From NCBI GenBank assembly GCA_965203985.1, contig CBDBDS010000013.1:1364001-1428000 (forward strand): 64,000 bases of DNA, read 5' to 3'. Every line of letters starts with the position of its first letter. The first letter of the stretch is position 1. Below, one piece after another: positions 24,714 through 33,860 of the stretch. The notes beneath the pieces were generated by a model that was not told the origin of the DNA, did not search any database, and saw only the letters and a list, made by a program, of their open reading frames with translations. A program made the position numbers and the translations under genes. This stretch comes from Bin87 sp965203985 (GTDB lineage: Bacteria > Chloroflexota > Dehalococcoidia > Lucifugimonadales > UBA3495).

Positions 24714-25274
24714 ATGACGACTGAGCAGAGTTTCTCCCAGGACATGGGCAAGTTTATCGAGGCGGCGCTGTACATTGGCGAGCGGTCGGAAAACGACCCG
24801 CACTTCGGGGTGAGCAAGCTGGTGAGGCTGCTTTACTACTCCGACTGCGGAGCCTACGCCGCGCGGGGTAAGCCCATCACCGGCACTACCTACCTGCATT
24901 TTCCCCATGGCCCCTACCCGGAGAACTGGTATCAGGCTCGGATGAAAATGGAACAGTCCGGCGCCATGACCGTGCTCCGCGACCAGCACGCCCAGGGCTA
25001 CCACCACTATGGCCTGCTCACCAACCGCCCGGCCAACCGGGAGGTGCTGGCCCCGGAGGACCTGGAGGAAATGGATTTCCAGATGGAGCGATTCGCTGAT
25101 TACAGCGCGGCAGCCATTGAGAACTATTCTCAATACGAAGCTGCCTGGCTGACCACCGAGGACGGGCAGCCCATGTCCTACGAAATGGCCGGCTTTACTG
25201 CCCCGCCGCTGAGCCAGAACTCCATCCGCCACGGATTGAAAGTCGCCGATGAATTCGTTGCCCGGACAAGGTGA
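24714..25274 (+). CDS. Panacea-domain (SocA-like, DUF4065) protein, probable antitoxin
   Basis: The 186-residue protein carries the Panacea signature order: DMGKFIEAALYIGE, KLVRLLYYSDCGAYAARGKP, ITGTTYLHFPHGPYPENW, then a C-terminal LSQNSIRHGLKVADEFVA. Panacea proteins serve as antitoxins for many unrelated toxins. The next gene starts 26 bp before this one stops, giving the overlapping pair expected of such a module. The ATG at 24714 was preferred over the adjacent GTG. Antitoxin function is inferred. Confidence 0.8.
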   Translation: MTTEQSFSQDMGKFIEAALYIGERSENDPHFGVSKLVRLLYYSDCGAYAARGKPITGTTYLHFPHGPYPENWYQARMKMEQSGAMTVLRDQHAQGYHHYGLLTNRPANREVLAPEDLEEMDFQMERFADYSAAAIENYSQYEAAWLTTEDGQPMSYEMAGFTAPPLSQNSIRHGLKVADEFVARTR

Positions 25275-25560
25275 GCCTTACCGCATCGTGCGGAGCGTCG
25301 CTTTTCATACCGATTGGGACGACGGTGTGGCCGCCGGCTGGCTCAACCCAATGGTCCATCCCGCCCAGGTGGAATACTTAACTCGCTCCGTGCTGCCCAC
25401 TAATCCCTTTTTCGGACAGACTGTGCCAGGTGCGGCGGCGAACGTCAGAAAGATCAGCTTCCCGCATTCCCCGAACAGTAGAAACGTCATTGAAGTGACC
25501 TATGCGGTAATCGAGGATGATCGTGTCATAGCTTTGCAAGCAATCCGTTTTTTGGCCTGA
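25249..25560 (+). CDS. Putative toxin partner of the Panacea protein
   Basis: The 103-residue protein overlaps the Panacea gene by 26 bp. Its C-terminal half (FPHSPNSRNVIEVTYAVIED, then DRVIALQAIRF) has the strand pattern of RelE/ParE-fold toxins. No signature catalytic residues could be assigned, so this is a weak structural guess. Size, order and overlap support a toxin role. Confidence 0.6.
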   Translation: MNSLPGQGEPYRIVRSVAFHTDWDDGVAAGWLNPMVHPAQVEYLTRSVLPTNPFFGQTVPGAAANVRKISFPHSPNSRNVIEVTYAVIEDDRVIALQAIRFLA

Positions 25561-25583
25561 AACAGCCAGGAGCTATACTCACC

Positions 25584-27182
25584 ATGCCCGTTGACGCCAT
25601 CAGCCTGGAAGTTTTCAAGAACATGTTCATCTCCGTTTCCGAGGAGATGGGCGTGGCTTTGCAGCGCACCAGCTACTCCACCAACATGAAGGAGCGGCAG
25701 GACTTTTCCTGCGCGCTGTTCAATCCCGCCGCCGAAATGGTGGCCCAGGCCGCCCACCAGCCGGTGCATCTGGGGGCCATGCCGGCCTCGGTGCAGGCGG
25801 CGTTGCAGACCTTTCCGCGCGGGTTGCGGCCGGGCGACATTATCATCCTGAACGACCCGTACCTGGGCGGCTCTCATCTGCCGGACATAACGCTCGTTGC
25901 GCCGGCGTACATTGATCGCGACGATGGCAAGCAACTCATCGGCTACGTGAGCAACCGGGGGCACCACTCTGACGTGGGCGGCATGGCTCCCGGCTCCATG
26001 CCCCTGTCCACTGAGCTGTACCAGGAGGGGATGATCATCCCGCCGCTGAAGCTGTCCCGAGGCGGGCGCATCAACCACGAGGTCATCGCGCTGATCTGCC
26101 GCAACTCCCGCACGCCCGACGACCGCCAAGGCGACCTGTCGGCGCAGATTGCGTCCATCCGCGTGGGAGAGAAGCGTCTCACCGAGATCGCCGAGCGGTA
26201 CGGCCTGGACGAAACCCTGGAGCACATGGACGCGCTGCTGGACTACTCGGAACGGCTGACCCGTCGTCGCATCACCGAAATACCCGACGGCACCTACAAC
26301 GTGACCGACTACATGGACGACGACGGCCTGACCGAAGAGCCGGTGCGCATCTCGGTTGCGGTGACCGTGGACGGCGACCGGATGAAGATCGACTTCACCG
26401 GCACCGCCGACCAGCGACCGGGCTGCATCAACGCGCCGCGCGCGGTGACGGTGTCGGCCAGCCTTTACGTCGTACGCTGCGTCGTGGGTGATGAGGCTCC
26501 GGCCAACCAGGGCTGCCTGCGGCCGGTGGAGGTCATAACGCCCCGGGGGAGCCTGGTGGACCCGCTGCCGCAACGCGGCGTGGCCGGCGGCAACGTCGAG
26601 ACCTCCCAGCGCATCACCGACGTGCTGCTGGCCGCCATGAGCCAGGCCCTGCCCGACCGTATCCCCGCCTCGTCCCAGGGCACCATGAACAACATGATCA
26701 TCGGCGGGCACGACATTTCCCGCGACAAGCCCTACGTCTATTACGAAACCATCGGCGGCGGGATGGGCGCCCGTCCCGACAAGGACGGCGTGTCCGGCAT
26801 CCACACCCACATGACCAACACCATGAACACGCCGGTGGAGGCGCTGGAGTTCGCCTTCCCGCTGCGTTTGCGCCGTTACGCGCTGCGTCGTGGCTCCGGG
26901 GGCGATGGGTTGCACCGCGGCGGCGACGGCCTGATCCGGGACGTTGAGTTTCTGAGTCCCGCCCGCGTTACCGTCCTGTCCGAGCGTCGACGGTACGCTC
27001 CGCCCGGCTACCACGGCGGACACCACGGCGACCACGGCGAGAACGTCCTGCTCAAAGGAGGTTACGAAGAGGTCCACCTGGCCGGCAAGGAAACCCTGGA
27101 CGTTGAGGCTGGCGACGTGCTGAGCATCCGCACCCCCGGCGGCGGAGGCTGGGGCGCGCCTGCGCACGATCATCACCACTGA
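25584..27182 (+). CDS. hyuB: Hydantoinase / oxoprolinase subunit B
   Basis: The 532-residue protein begins VDAISLEVFKNMFISVSEEM, a typical HyuB start. It contains ERQDFSCALFNPAAEMVAQA, GDIIILNDPYLGGSHLPDIT, RGHHSDVGGMAPGSMP and a C-terminal GGGGWGAP. With HyuA it forms the ATP-dependent ring-opening enzyme. It lies 24 bp after the Panacea toxin candidate, so the cassette between the subunits may be co-transcribed. Confidence 0.95.
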   Translation: MPVDAISLEVFKNMFISVSEEMGVALQRTSYSTNMKERQDFSCALFNPAAEMVAQAAHQPVHLGAMPASVQAALQTFPRGLRPGDIIILNDPYLGGSHLPDITLVAPAYIDRDDGKQLIGYVSNRGHHSDVGGMAPGSMPLSTELYQEGMIIPPLKLSRGGRINHEVIALICRNSRTPDDRQGDLSAQIASIRVGEKRLTEIAERYGLDETLEHMDALLDYSERLTRRRITEIPDGTYNVTDYMDDDGLTEEPVRISVAVTVDGDRMKIDFTGTADQRPGCINAPRAVTVSASLYVVRCVVGDEAPANQGCLRPVEVITPRGSLVDPLPQRGVAGGNVETSQRITDVLLAAMSQALPDRIPASSQGTMNNMIIGGHDISRDKPYVYYETIGGGMGARPDKDGVSGIHTHMTNTMNTPVEALEFAFPLRLRRYALRRGSGGDGLHRGGDGLIRDVEFLSPARVTVLSERRRYAPPGYHGGHHGDHGENVLLKGGYEEVHLAGKETLDVEAGDVLSIRTPGGGGWGAPAHDHHH

Positions 27183-27186
27183 CTTG

Positions 27187-27256
27187 CATGGATAAACAGG
27201 ATGCACAAGGATCGAACAATTGACTGACATATCCCGTTTATCCTGTGCATCCATGC
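27187..27256. repeat. Imperfect REP-like palindrome
   Basis: ATGGATAAACAGGATGCAC near 27187 is opposed by TTTATCCTGTGCATCCATG ending at 27256. The arms are nearly perfect inverted copies around a 26-base spacer. The GGATAAACAGGAT core recalls elements near 49980 and 59723. Confidence 0.7.
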
Positions 27257-27265
27257 GATGTGACC

Positions 27266-27970
27266 ATGCCTGACGTTTTAGTTGTTGCCAGCATCGGCGA
27301 CGTGCAGGAGTTGGTAGTGAACTGCCGGGCCTGCCCTCGCTTGGTGGAATGGCGGGAGGAAACCGCGCGGGTCAAGCGGCGGATGTACCGGCAGGAGGAC
27401 TATTGGGGTCGCCCGTTGGCGGCTTTCGGTGACCCTGATGCCCGCCTGCTGATCGTGGGTCTGGCGCCGGCGGCCCACGGCGGCAATCGCACGGGACGCA
27501 TGTTCACCGGCGACCGCAGCGGCGACTGGCTGTTTGGTGCGCTATACCGGGCCGGTTTCGCCAACCAACCCGAATCCACACGACCCGGTGATGGTCTGGA
27601 GCTCCGAGGCGCGCTGATCACCGCTGCGGCCCGCTGCGCTCCGCCACAGAACAAGCTGCGGCCCGATGAATTGGCCGCCTGTCGTCCCTACATCACCCGC
27701 GAGATCGAGCTGCTCACCGACCTGCGCGCGGTGGTAGCCCTGGGGCGCATTGCCTTCGATGCCTTCCTGAGGGCCTACGCTGCTGCCGGACGCACGCCGC
27801 CGGATCGCAAGCCGCCCTTCGGCCACGACGTGGCGACCCCGTTGCCGGACGGCGGGCCGATGCTCATTGCCTGCTACCATCCCAGCCAGCAGAACACGCA
27901 GACCGGCCGGCTCACCGAACCGATGCTGGACGCGGTGTTCGCCCGAGCCTGGGACGCCTGCGGGTTCTGA
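27266..27970 (+). CDS. Uracil-DNA glycosylase, Fe-S family (UDG type 5-like)
   Basis: The 234-residue protein has an early CRACPRL pair, LLIVGLAPAAHGGNRTGRMF (the catalytic-site motif GLAPAxHG, family 5 style), the middle cysteine CAPPQNK and the terminal motif CYHPSQQNTQTGRLT. The cysteines fit the 4Fe-4S cluster of families 4 and 5. It removes uracil from DNA in base excision repair. The ATG at 27266 excludes an eight-residue extension overlapping the repeat. Confidence 0.9.
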   Translation: MPDVLVVASIGDVQELVVNCRACPRLVEWREETARVKRRMYRQEDYWGRPLAAFGDPDARLLIVGLAPAAHGGNRTGRMFTGDRSGDWLFGALYRAGFANQPESTRPGDGLELRGALITAAARCAPPQNKLRPDELAACRPYITREIELLTDLRAVVALGRIAFDAFLRAYAAAGRTPPDRKPPFGHDVATPLPDGGPMLIACYHPSQQNTQTGRLTEPMLDAVFARAWDACGF

Positions 27971-28128
27971 TCTCGATACGCCAGGATCCGATGGTGTCGG
28001 GCACGGAACTTCGCGCGGATCTTGGCGGTTTTACACCCTCAAGCGCAGCGGGTATCATGCTGGCACCATTCAGCAACCCCGATGGCAGAGGCTAACTGCC
28101 ATCCCCATGCCCCCAAGGAGGCCCCAAA

Positions 28129-29328
28129 ATGCGAGGAGTAGCCATAGTTTCTCCGGTCCGCACCGCCGTCGGTAATTTCGGCGGAGCGCTGCGGGACGTG
28201 CCCGCCGCCGAGCTGGCGTCCACCGTCATCCAGGCCGCGCTGGAACGCAGCGGCGTGGACCCGGCCAGGGTCGATGACGTGATCCTGGGCCACGGTTACC
28301 CCTCGGGCGAGAACCCCGCCATTGGCCGCCTGGCTAGCCTCAAGGCAGGCTTGCCCATCGAGGTTCCCGGCTACCAGCTGGACCGCCGCTGCTCCTCGGG
28401 CCTGCAGGCCATCCTCAACGCCTCCATGCTGATCCAGACCGAGAACGCCGACGTGGTCATCGCCGGCGGCGCCGAAAGCATGAGCAGCGCCGAGTTCTAC
28501 AGCAACGAGTCCCGCTGGGGCGCGCGATTTGGCTCGGTGACCTTCCATGACCGGCTGGCCCGCGCTCGCGTCACCATCGCGCCGGACGAGCGGTTCGGCC
28601 CCATCCCCGGCGGCATGGTCGAAACTGCCGAGAACCTGGCCCGTGAGTACGAAATCCCCCGCGAGGAGCAGGACGAATACGCCCTGCGCAGCCACCAGCG
28701 CGCCGTGGCGGCCCGAGACTCGGGCAAGTTCGCCGACGAGATCGTGCCGGTGAGTATCCCCCAGCGTCGCGGCGACCCCAAAATCTTCGACGCTGATGAA
28801 GGCCCCCGGGCTGACACCACCATGGAGGTGCTGGGCCGGCTGCGTCCGGTGATGCGCGACGGCGTGGTCACGGCAGGCAACGCCAGCAGCCAGAACGACG
28901 CGGCTTCCGTCTGCCTGGTGGTGGCCGAGGACAAATTGGAAGAGCTGGGCCTGGAACCCATGGCCTTCCTGCGCGGTTGGGCCGTCACCGGTTGCCATCC
29001 GGCCACCATGGGCATCGGGCCCGTGCCGGCGGTGAACAAGGTCATGGACAAGATCGGCATGACGCTGGGCGACATGGACATCATCGAGCTGAACGAAGCC
29101 TTCGCGGCCCAGGTTCTCGCCGTGCTGCGCGAGTGGCAGTTGCCCCACGAGGACAACCTGAACGTCAACGGCTCCGGCATCTCCCTGGGCCATCCCATCG
29201 CGGCCACCGGCGCCCGCATCCTCACCACCATGCTCCACGAGATGCAGCGCCAGGACGCCCAATGGGGCCTGGAGACCATGTGCGTCGGCGGCGGCCAGGG
29301 CGTGGCGGCGGTGTTCGAGCGGAAGTAA
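28129..29328 (+). CDS. Thiolase / acetyl-CoA acetyltransferase
   Basis: The 399-residue protein starts with AIVSPVRTAVGNFGGALRD. It has the acylated cysteine at residue 88 (DRRCSSGLQ), NEAFAAQ, the GHPIAATGAR motif with His355, and Cys385 in CVGGGQG. All catalytic residues are present. It condenses or cleaves acyl-CoA; the direction cannot be inferred. AAGGAGG lies upstream of the ATG. The last 118 bp up to the penultimate codons are duplicated exactly at 30127-30244, flanking a Uma2 gene. Confidence 0.95.
   Translation: MRGVAIVSPVRTAVGNFGGALRDVPAAELASTVIQAALERSGVDPARVDDVILGHGYPSGENPAIGRLASLKAGLPIEVPGYQLDRRCSSGLQAILNASMLIQTENADVVIAGGAESMSSAEFYSNESRWGARFGSVTFHDRLARARVTIAPDERFGPIPGGMVETAENLAREYEIPREEQDEYALRSHQRAVAARDSGKFADEIVPVSIPQRRGDPKIFDADEGPRADTTMEVLGRLRPVMRDGVVTAGNASSQNDAASVCLVVAEDKLEELGLEPMAFLRGWAVTGCHPATMGIGPVPAVNKVMDKIGMTLGDMDIIELNEAFAAQVLAVLREWQLPHEDNLNVNGSGISLGHPIAATGARILTTMLHEMQRQDAQWGLETMCVGGGQGVAAVFERK
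29204..29321 (+). repeat. 118-bp direct repeat, copy A (thiolase 3' end)
   Basis: Identical at every base to 30127-30244, offset 923 bp. This copy lies inside the intact thiolase gene. Confidence 0.97.
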
Positions 29329-29367
29329 GCTGGGTCGAACGGCTGTGGCTTTCTGGCTGAGAGGCTG

Positions 29368-30099
29368 ATGATGACTACCAGGAACGCAGCCATCGACAAG
29401 TCGGGCGAGGCCGGCGTGGCACGGCGCAAGCCACCGCTGCCCGACCCGCCCAAAAAGCAGGACATGAACCAAAACATCCACTTTGAGCGGGCCGGAGTCA
29501 GCAGTACCTTATGGCGTCATTTCGCCCACCGTTCCGATGTTCTTCTTGCTGGGGAGGGATACCTCTGTCTTGACCGCAGGCAGGCCCGCACCGATTGGAG
29601 GTACCCAGACCTGCTGGTTGCCTTTGGCGTTGACCCGGAAAGAATTGCCGCCAACAACGGCTATGAGATAAACGATGTGGGTAAACCGCCGGACTTCGTG
29701 CTGGAAGTTGCTTCCCGCAATACCGGGCGCGCCGACTACACGACTAAGCGTGATGACTATGCGGCGTTCGGAATAGGTGAGTACTGGCGGTTCGACTACA
29801 CTGGCGGCCAGTACCACGACGCCCCGCTGGCAGGAGATCGCTTAGTCCACGGCCAGTATGAACCCATCGAACTGGCCGACGACCGTCCCGGCAAGATGCA
29901 TGGAATGCTGTCGGGCTACAGCGAAGCGCTGGACCTGTACCTGTGCTGGGACAACGGCAAATTGCATTTCTATGATCCGAAAACGGACGAGTTTCTAATG
30001 GACCCTGAGGAACTACAGGCGGCGTTGGATGAAGCGCGGGCTGAACGAGACGCCACCTTGGAACGTTTGCACCAGTTGGAAGCGGAGTCGGAGAAGTAA
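29368..30099 (+). CDS. Uma2 family (DUF820) putative endonuclease
   Basis: The 243-residue protein has the Uma2 core: N-terminal RKPPLPDPPKKQDMNQ, LAGEGYLCLDRR, YPDLLVAFGV (conserved D), PPDFVLEVASRNT (E...S) and GIGEYWRFD. The fold is of the PD-(D/E)xK type. The C-terminus ends in a charged helix (LQAALDEARAERDATLERLH). The gene lies exactly between two copies of the thiolase 3' end, which suggests it arrived by an insertion or duplication event. Function in the cell is unknown. Confidence 0.88.
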   Translation: MMTTRNAAIDKSGEAGVARRKPPLPDPPKKQDMNQNIHFERAGVSSTLWRHFAHRSDVLLAGEGYLCLDRRQARTDWRYPDLLVAFGVDPERIAANNGYEINDVGKPPDFVLEVASRNTGRADYTTKRDDYAAFGIGEYWRFDYTGGQYHDAPLAGDRLVHGQYEPIELADDRPGKMHGMLSGYSEALDLYLCWDNGKLHFYDPKTDEFLMDPEELQAALDEARAERDATLERLHQLEAESEK

Positions 30100-30126
30100 G
30101 CACGGTGACCATCCACTCCCGCCGTC

Positions 30127-30244
30127 CCACCGGCGCCCGCATCCTCACCACCATGCTCCACGAGATGCAGCGCCAGGACGCCCAATGGGGCCTGGAGACC
30201 ATGTGCGTCGGCGGCGGCCAGGGCGTGGCGGCGGTGTTCGAGCG
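30127..30244 (+). repeat. 118-bp direct repeat, copy B (thiolase 3' fragment)
   Basis: Exact copy of 29204-29321. It encodes the last ~40 thiolase residues through VFER, followed by a CAG and a TAG stop instead of the AAG TAA of the intact gene. It has no start and is a remnant. Confidence 0.95.
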
Positions 30245-30383
30245 TCAGTAGAATTCCGGAGAATTCCGGTTGCTGCATCAGCGTGTAAGGGCGAGCCTGT
30301 TGACTACAAGTTCGCCCTGTTTCATTAGGTACTGCAAGTGCCGGCACGCGCCCATGATGGAATTCAATCAGGAATACACTGCT

Positions 30384-33300
30384 ATGACCCCCACCGATTT
30401 CCGCTATTACATTCAAACCCTACAGGCCAATGTTTCTCAGGGAAATGCCACCGAGCATACCCATCGCCCTGCCTTGCAAACGTTGGTGGAGGCGAATGCC
30501 GGCATCAGCGCTATCAACGAGCCCAAGCGCATCGACTGCGGCGCGCCCGATTTCGCTATCGTCAAATCCGGTGATAACCCGTTGTCTATTGGCTATATCG
30601 AAACCAAAGACGTTGACGCCAATTTGGACAACGTTGAAAACGATGAACAACTGAAACGCTACCGTGCCGGCCTCTCTAACCTGATACTGACCAACTATAC
30701 CGAATTCCGCTGGTACGTGGACGGCGAGTTGCGAGGATCAGCGATCCTGGCCAATATTGACGGTAATGGTCGCCCATCCATCACCGCCGATGGTATCAGC
30801 GATACCGGCGTGCTGCTGGGGAACTTTCTCAGCCGCAGCCCTGAATCCGTCGGCGACTCCGCGGAACTGGCCAGGCGTATGGCGCGCCTTACTCATATTG
30901 TCCGCGACGCGGTGCGCGCCGGTTTTGAGCGGGGCCTGGTATCGTCGGACGTGCAGGACCTCTACCTGGCCTCGCAGGAATGCCTGGTGCCCGACCTTTC
31001 TGCCGACGCCTTCGCCGATATGTTCGCCCAGACTCTGGCCTACGGCTTGTTTGCAGCCCGAGTCAATCATCCGGCCCGCGACTTCAATCGTCACACCGCC
31101 GCTCACTTCATTCCCCCCACCAATCCCTTTATACGCCGGATTTTCGGTATGGTGGCCGGCCCCAGCCTTGATGATGAGCCCTTCGTGAGCTTCGTGGACG
31201 ACCTGACGCAACTGCTGGGCAACGCCGATATGTCGGCGATACTGGCCGACTTCGGCAAGCTGACCATCCGCCAAGATCCGATAATGAACTTCTACGAAAC
31301 CTTCCTCGCTGCTTATGACCCGGCCTTGCGGGAACAGCGCGGCGTCTATTACACCCCGGAGCCGGTGATTTCCTACATAGTCCGCTCCGTGGATTATCTG
31401 CTGCGGGAAAGGTTCGGCTGTGCCGATGGTCTGGCCGACTATTCCACTACCGAGTACGATTCCCTTGATAACGACGGCAACTCCACACAGAAAGAGTCGC
31501 ACCGTGTCCTCGTCTTGGACCCCGCCTGCGGCACCGGCTCTTTCCTCTACGCCGTTGTTAACCATGTCCGCGAACATTACCGGAACGCCAACCTGGGCGG
31601 AATGTGGAGCGGCTACGTTAACGAGCATCTGCTGCCTCGCCTGTTCGGTTTTGAGTTGCTGATGGCTCCATACGCCATGGCGCACCTCAAGCTGGGGCTG
31701 CAACTGGCGGCCCAGGATATGCCAGAGGAGGACCGTCATGGCTGGGCCTACCAGTTCAATCAGGATGAACGGCTGGGCGTGTACCTCACCAACTCGCTGG
31801 AACAGAGTATGCTGCAAGCAGCCTTGCCTGGCCCCTTTCGTGCCATCACTGAGGAGGCCAATGCCGCTGTCGAAATCAAGCGTGACCTTCCTATAATGGT
31901 GGTTTTAGGAAACCCACCTTACTCTGGTCATTCCGCCAACGACAGCCGGCGTGACGGCCAACTTACTTGGATTGGCGAGCTGATTGACGACTACAAGCAG
32001 GTTGACGGTCAGCCCCTGGGCGAAAGGAACACCAAATGGCTGCAAGATGACTACGTGAAGTTTATCCGGTTTGGGCAGTGGCGCATCAAGCAATCCGATA
32101 GCGGCATACTGGCGTTCATCACCAACCACGCCTACCTGAACAACCCAACCTTCCGGGGGATGCGCCAGCAATTGCTGGACACTTTCACGGACATTTACCT
32201 GTTGGACCTACACGGCAATTCCCGCACCAGAGAACGCGCTCCCGATGGCGGCGTTGACGAGAACGTTTTTGATATCCAACAAGGAGTGGCCATCGCAATA
32301 TTCGTGAAAGCGCCGGACAAGCCGGGGCCGGCTGCGGTTCACCACGCCGACTTATGGGGTACGCGCGACGCCAAGTACGCGGCCCTGTCCGAACTGGAAA
32401 TGTCAAACACCGATTGGGAAGAACTGCGTCCAGCGTCGCCTGATTATCGGTTCAAGCCTTGGGACAATGGACTTGAGGCTCAATACCTGCAATTCGTCAA
32501 GATTACCGACATTATGCCAGTGAACTCAGTCGGCATTGTGACCGGTCATGACAGCGTGGCAATTCGCTGGTCGCACGATGAAATGAACAGCGCGGTGCGT
32601 GATTTCGCATTCCCGAATAATGAAGAAGCAGATAGCAATCTTGTAGTGCCGGTTTTATATCGCCTGTTCGACACACGTTACACGTACTACAGTAGCTCAT
32701 TTATCACTAGGCGTCGTCTGGAAGTGATGCGCCATCTCTTGAATGGTGGTAACTTGGGATTAATCGCTTGTCGCCAACTTTCGCAATCTGGAGCTCAGTG
32801 GTCGCACTGTAGTGTGACAGATTCAATAATAGAAGCGTGTGCTATATCGAATAAAACAAGAGAAATCAACTATCTGATGCCCCTTTACACCTATCCTGCC
32901 GAGCAGCAGGTCGCGGCAGGTTTGTACCCTGCTGACCACCAAGAACCTAATCTTGCCCCCGACTTCATCGCCGCTTTGGAGAGCCACATCGGTCTGCGTT
33001 TTATTGCCGATGGGCCGGGCGACTTGCAAGATACCTTCGGCCCGGAGGACGTGTTCCACTACATCTACGCCGTGTTCCACTCTCCCACTTACCGGGAGCG
33101 TTACGACCAGTTCCTGCACGTCGACTTTCCCCGCGTTCCGTTCCCGCGCAACGCGGCACAGTTCTGCGTTTTGGCTGGTTTGGGCCAACGACTGACCGGC
33201 GTTCACTTGCTGCATTTTCCCGCGTTGTCCGCGTCGTCGTTGGGCTTTCCCATAGCCGGCGACGACACAATCGCCCGGGGCTACCCACGATATGTTGAGC

Positions 33301-33860
33301 CCAACCCAGCCGGCGGCGTTGCGCAGGGCCGCGTCAATATCAACCGCCGCCAGTATTTTGAGGGCATCGCGCCGGAAGTCTGGCAGTTCCGCATCGGCGG
33401 CTACCAGCCCATGGATAAATGGCTGAAAGACCGCCGGGGGCGCGTTCTGTCCTTCGACGACATCGACCACTACCGCCGTATGGCGGCGGCGATTGGCGAA
33501 ACCATCAACCTGATGGAGCGGGTTGACCGGGCAATTGAGGAAACGGGCGGGTTGTTCGGTACGAGAACCGAACAGACGCCAACCGATGAGAGCATCCCCT
33601 ACCCCGAAAAGCAGCGTAAGGCGCACGCAATTTACGCTGCCAAAATCCGACCTTTGCTGGCGCCGGGCGACGAGAATAAATACGTGCTGATTGACATTCT
33701 CTCCGGCGATTACGAAATCGGCGAAAACGAGGCGGTGTTGACTCTCTTGCTGCGGGAGCGCCGCCCCGATGCAGTCATGCACTGCATTCACCGTCATCAG
33801 TCAAGGTCGGGACGTATTCTCAGCCCACGCAGCGTTCGCCCGGTGAAGGAGACCGACTGA
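30384..33860 (+). CDS. Single-chain restriction-modification enzyme (type IIG / type ISP-like, no helicase)
   Basis: The ATG at 30384 gives 1158 residues. The N-terminal ~100 residues contain a PD-(D/E)xK-like pattern: CGAPDFAIVK, then IGYIETKDVDANL. A helical connector follows. The gamma-type N6-adenine methylase domain has FYETFLAAYDPALREQRGVY with YTPEPVISYIV, motif I LDPACGTGSFLYAV, and motif IV VLGNPPYSGHS. The C-terminal third, with RQYFEGIAPEVWQFRIGGYQ, resembles the type ISP specificity region. The SF2 helicase of true type ISP enzymes is missing. It would methylate and cut foreign DNA. The stop overlaps the next gene by one base. Confidence 0.88.
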   Translation: MTPTDFRYYIQTLQANVSQGNATEHTHRPALQTLVEANAGISAINEPKRIDCGAPDFAIVKSGDNPLSIGYIETKDVDANLDNVENDEQLKRYRAGLSNLILTNYTEFRWYVDGELRGSAILANIDGNGRPSITADGISDTGVLLGNFLSRSPESVGDSAELARRMARLTHIVRDAVRAGFERGLVSSDVQDLYLASQECLVPDLSADAFADMFAQTLAYGLFAARVNHPARDFNRHTAAHFIPPTNPFIRRIFGMVAGPSLDDEPFVSFVDDLTQLLGNADMSAILADFGKLTIRQDPIMNFYETFLAAYDPALREQRGVYYTPEPVISYIVRSVDYLLRERFGCADGLADYSTTEYDSLDNDGNSTQKESHRVLVLDPACGTGSFLYAVVNHVREHYRNANLGGMWSGYVNEHLLPRLFGFELLMAPYAMAHLKLGLQLAAQDMPEEDRHGWAYQFNQDERLGVYLTNSLEQSMLQAALPGPFRAITEEANAAVEIKRDLPIMVVLGNPPYSGHSANDSRRDGQLTWIGELIDDYKQVDGQPLGERNTKWLQDDYVKFIRFGQWRIKQSDSGILAFITNHAYLNNPTFRGMRQQLLDTFTDIYLLDLHGNSRTRERAPDGGVDENVFDIQQGVAIAIFVKAPDKPGPAAVHHADLWGTRDAKYAALSELEMSNTDWEELRPASPDYRFKPWDNGLEAQYLQFVKITDIMPVNSVGIVTGHDSVAIRWSHDEMNSAVRDFAFPNNEEADSNLVVPVLYRLFDTRYTYYSSSFITRRRLEVMRHLLNGGNLGLIACRQLSQSGAQWSHCSVTDSIIEACAISNKTREINYLMPLYTYPAEQQVAAGLYPADHQEPNLAPDFIAALESHIGLRFIADGPGDLQDTFGPEDVFHYIYAVFHSPTYRERYDQFLHVDFPRVPFPRNAAQFCVLAGLGQRLTGVHLLHFPALSASSLGFPIAGDDTIARGYPRYVEPNPAGGVAQGRVNINRRQYFEGIAPEVWQFRIGGYQPMDKWLKDRRGRVLSFDDIDHYRRMAAAIGETINLMERVDRAIEETGGLFGTRTEQTPTDESIPYPEKQRKAHAIYAAKIRPLLAPGDENKYVLIDILSGDYEIGENEAVLTLLLRERRPDAVMHCIHRHQSRSGRILSPRSVRPVKETD

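Noticed and set aside
28497..29477. Long minus-strand frame opposite the thiolase
   Set aside because: Shadow of a conserved thiolase gene; low-complexity Ser/Arg composition.
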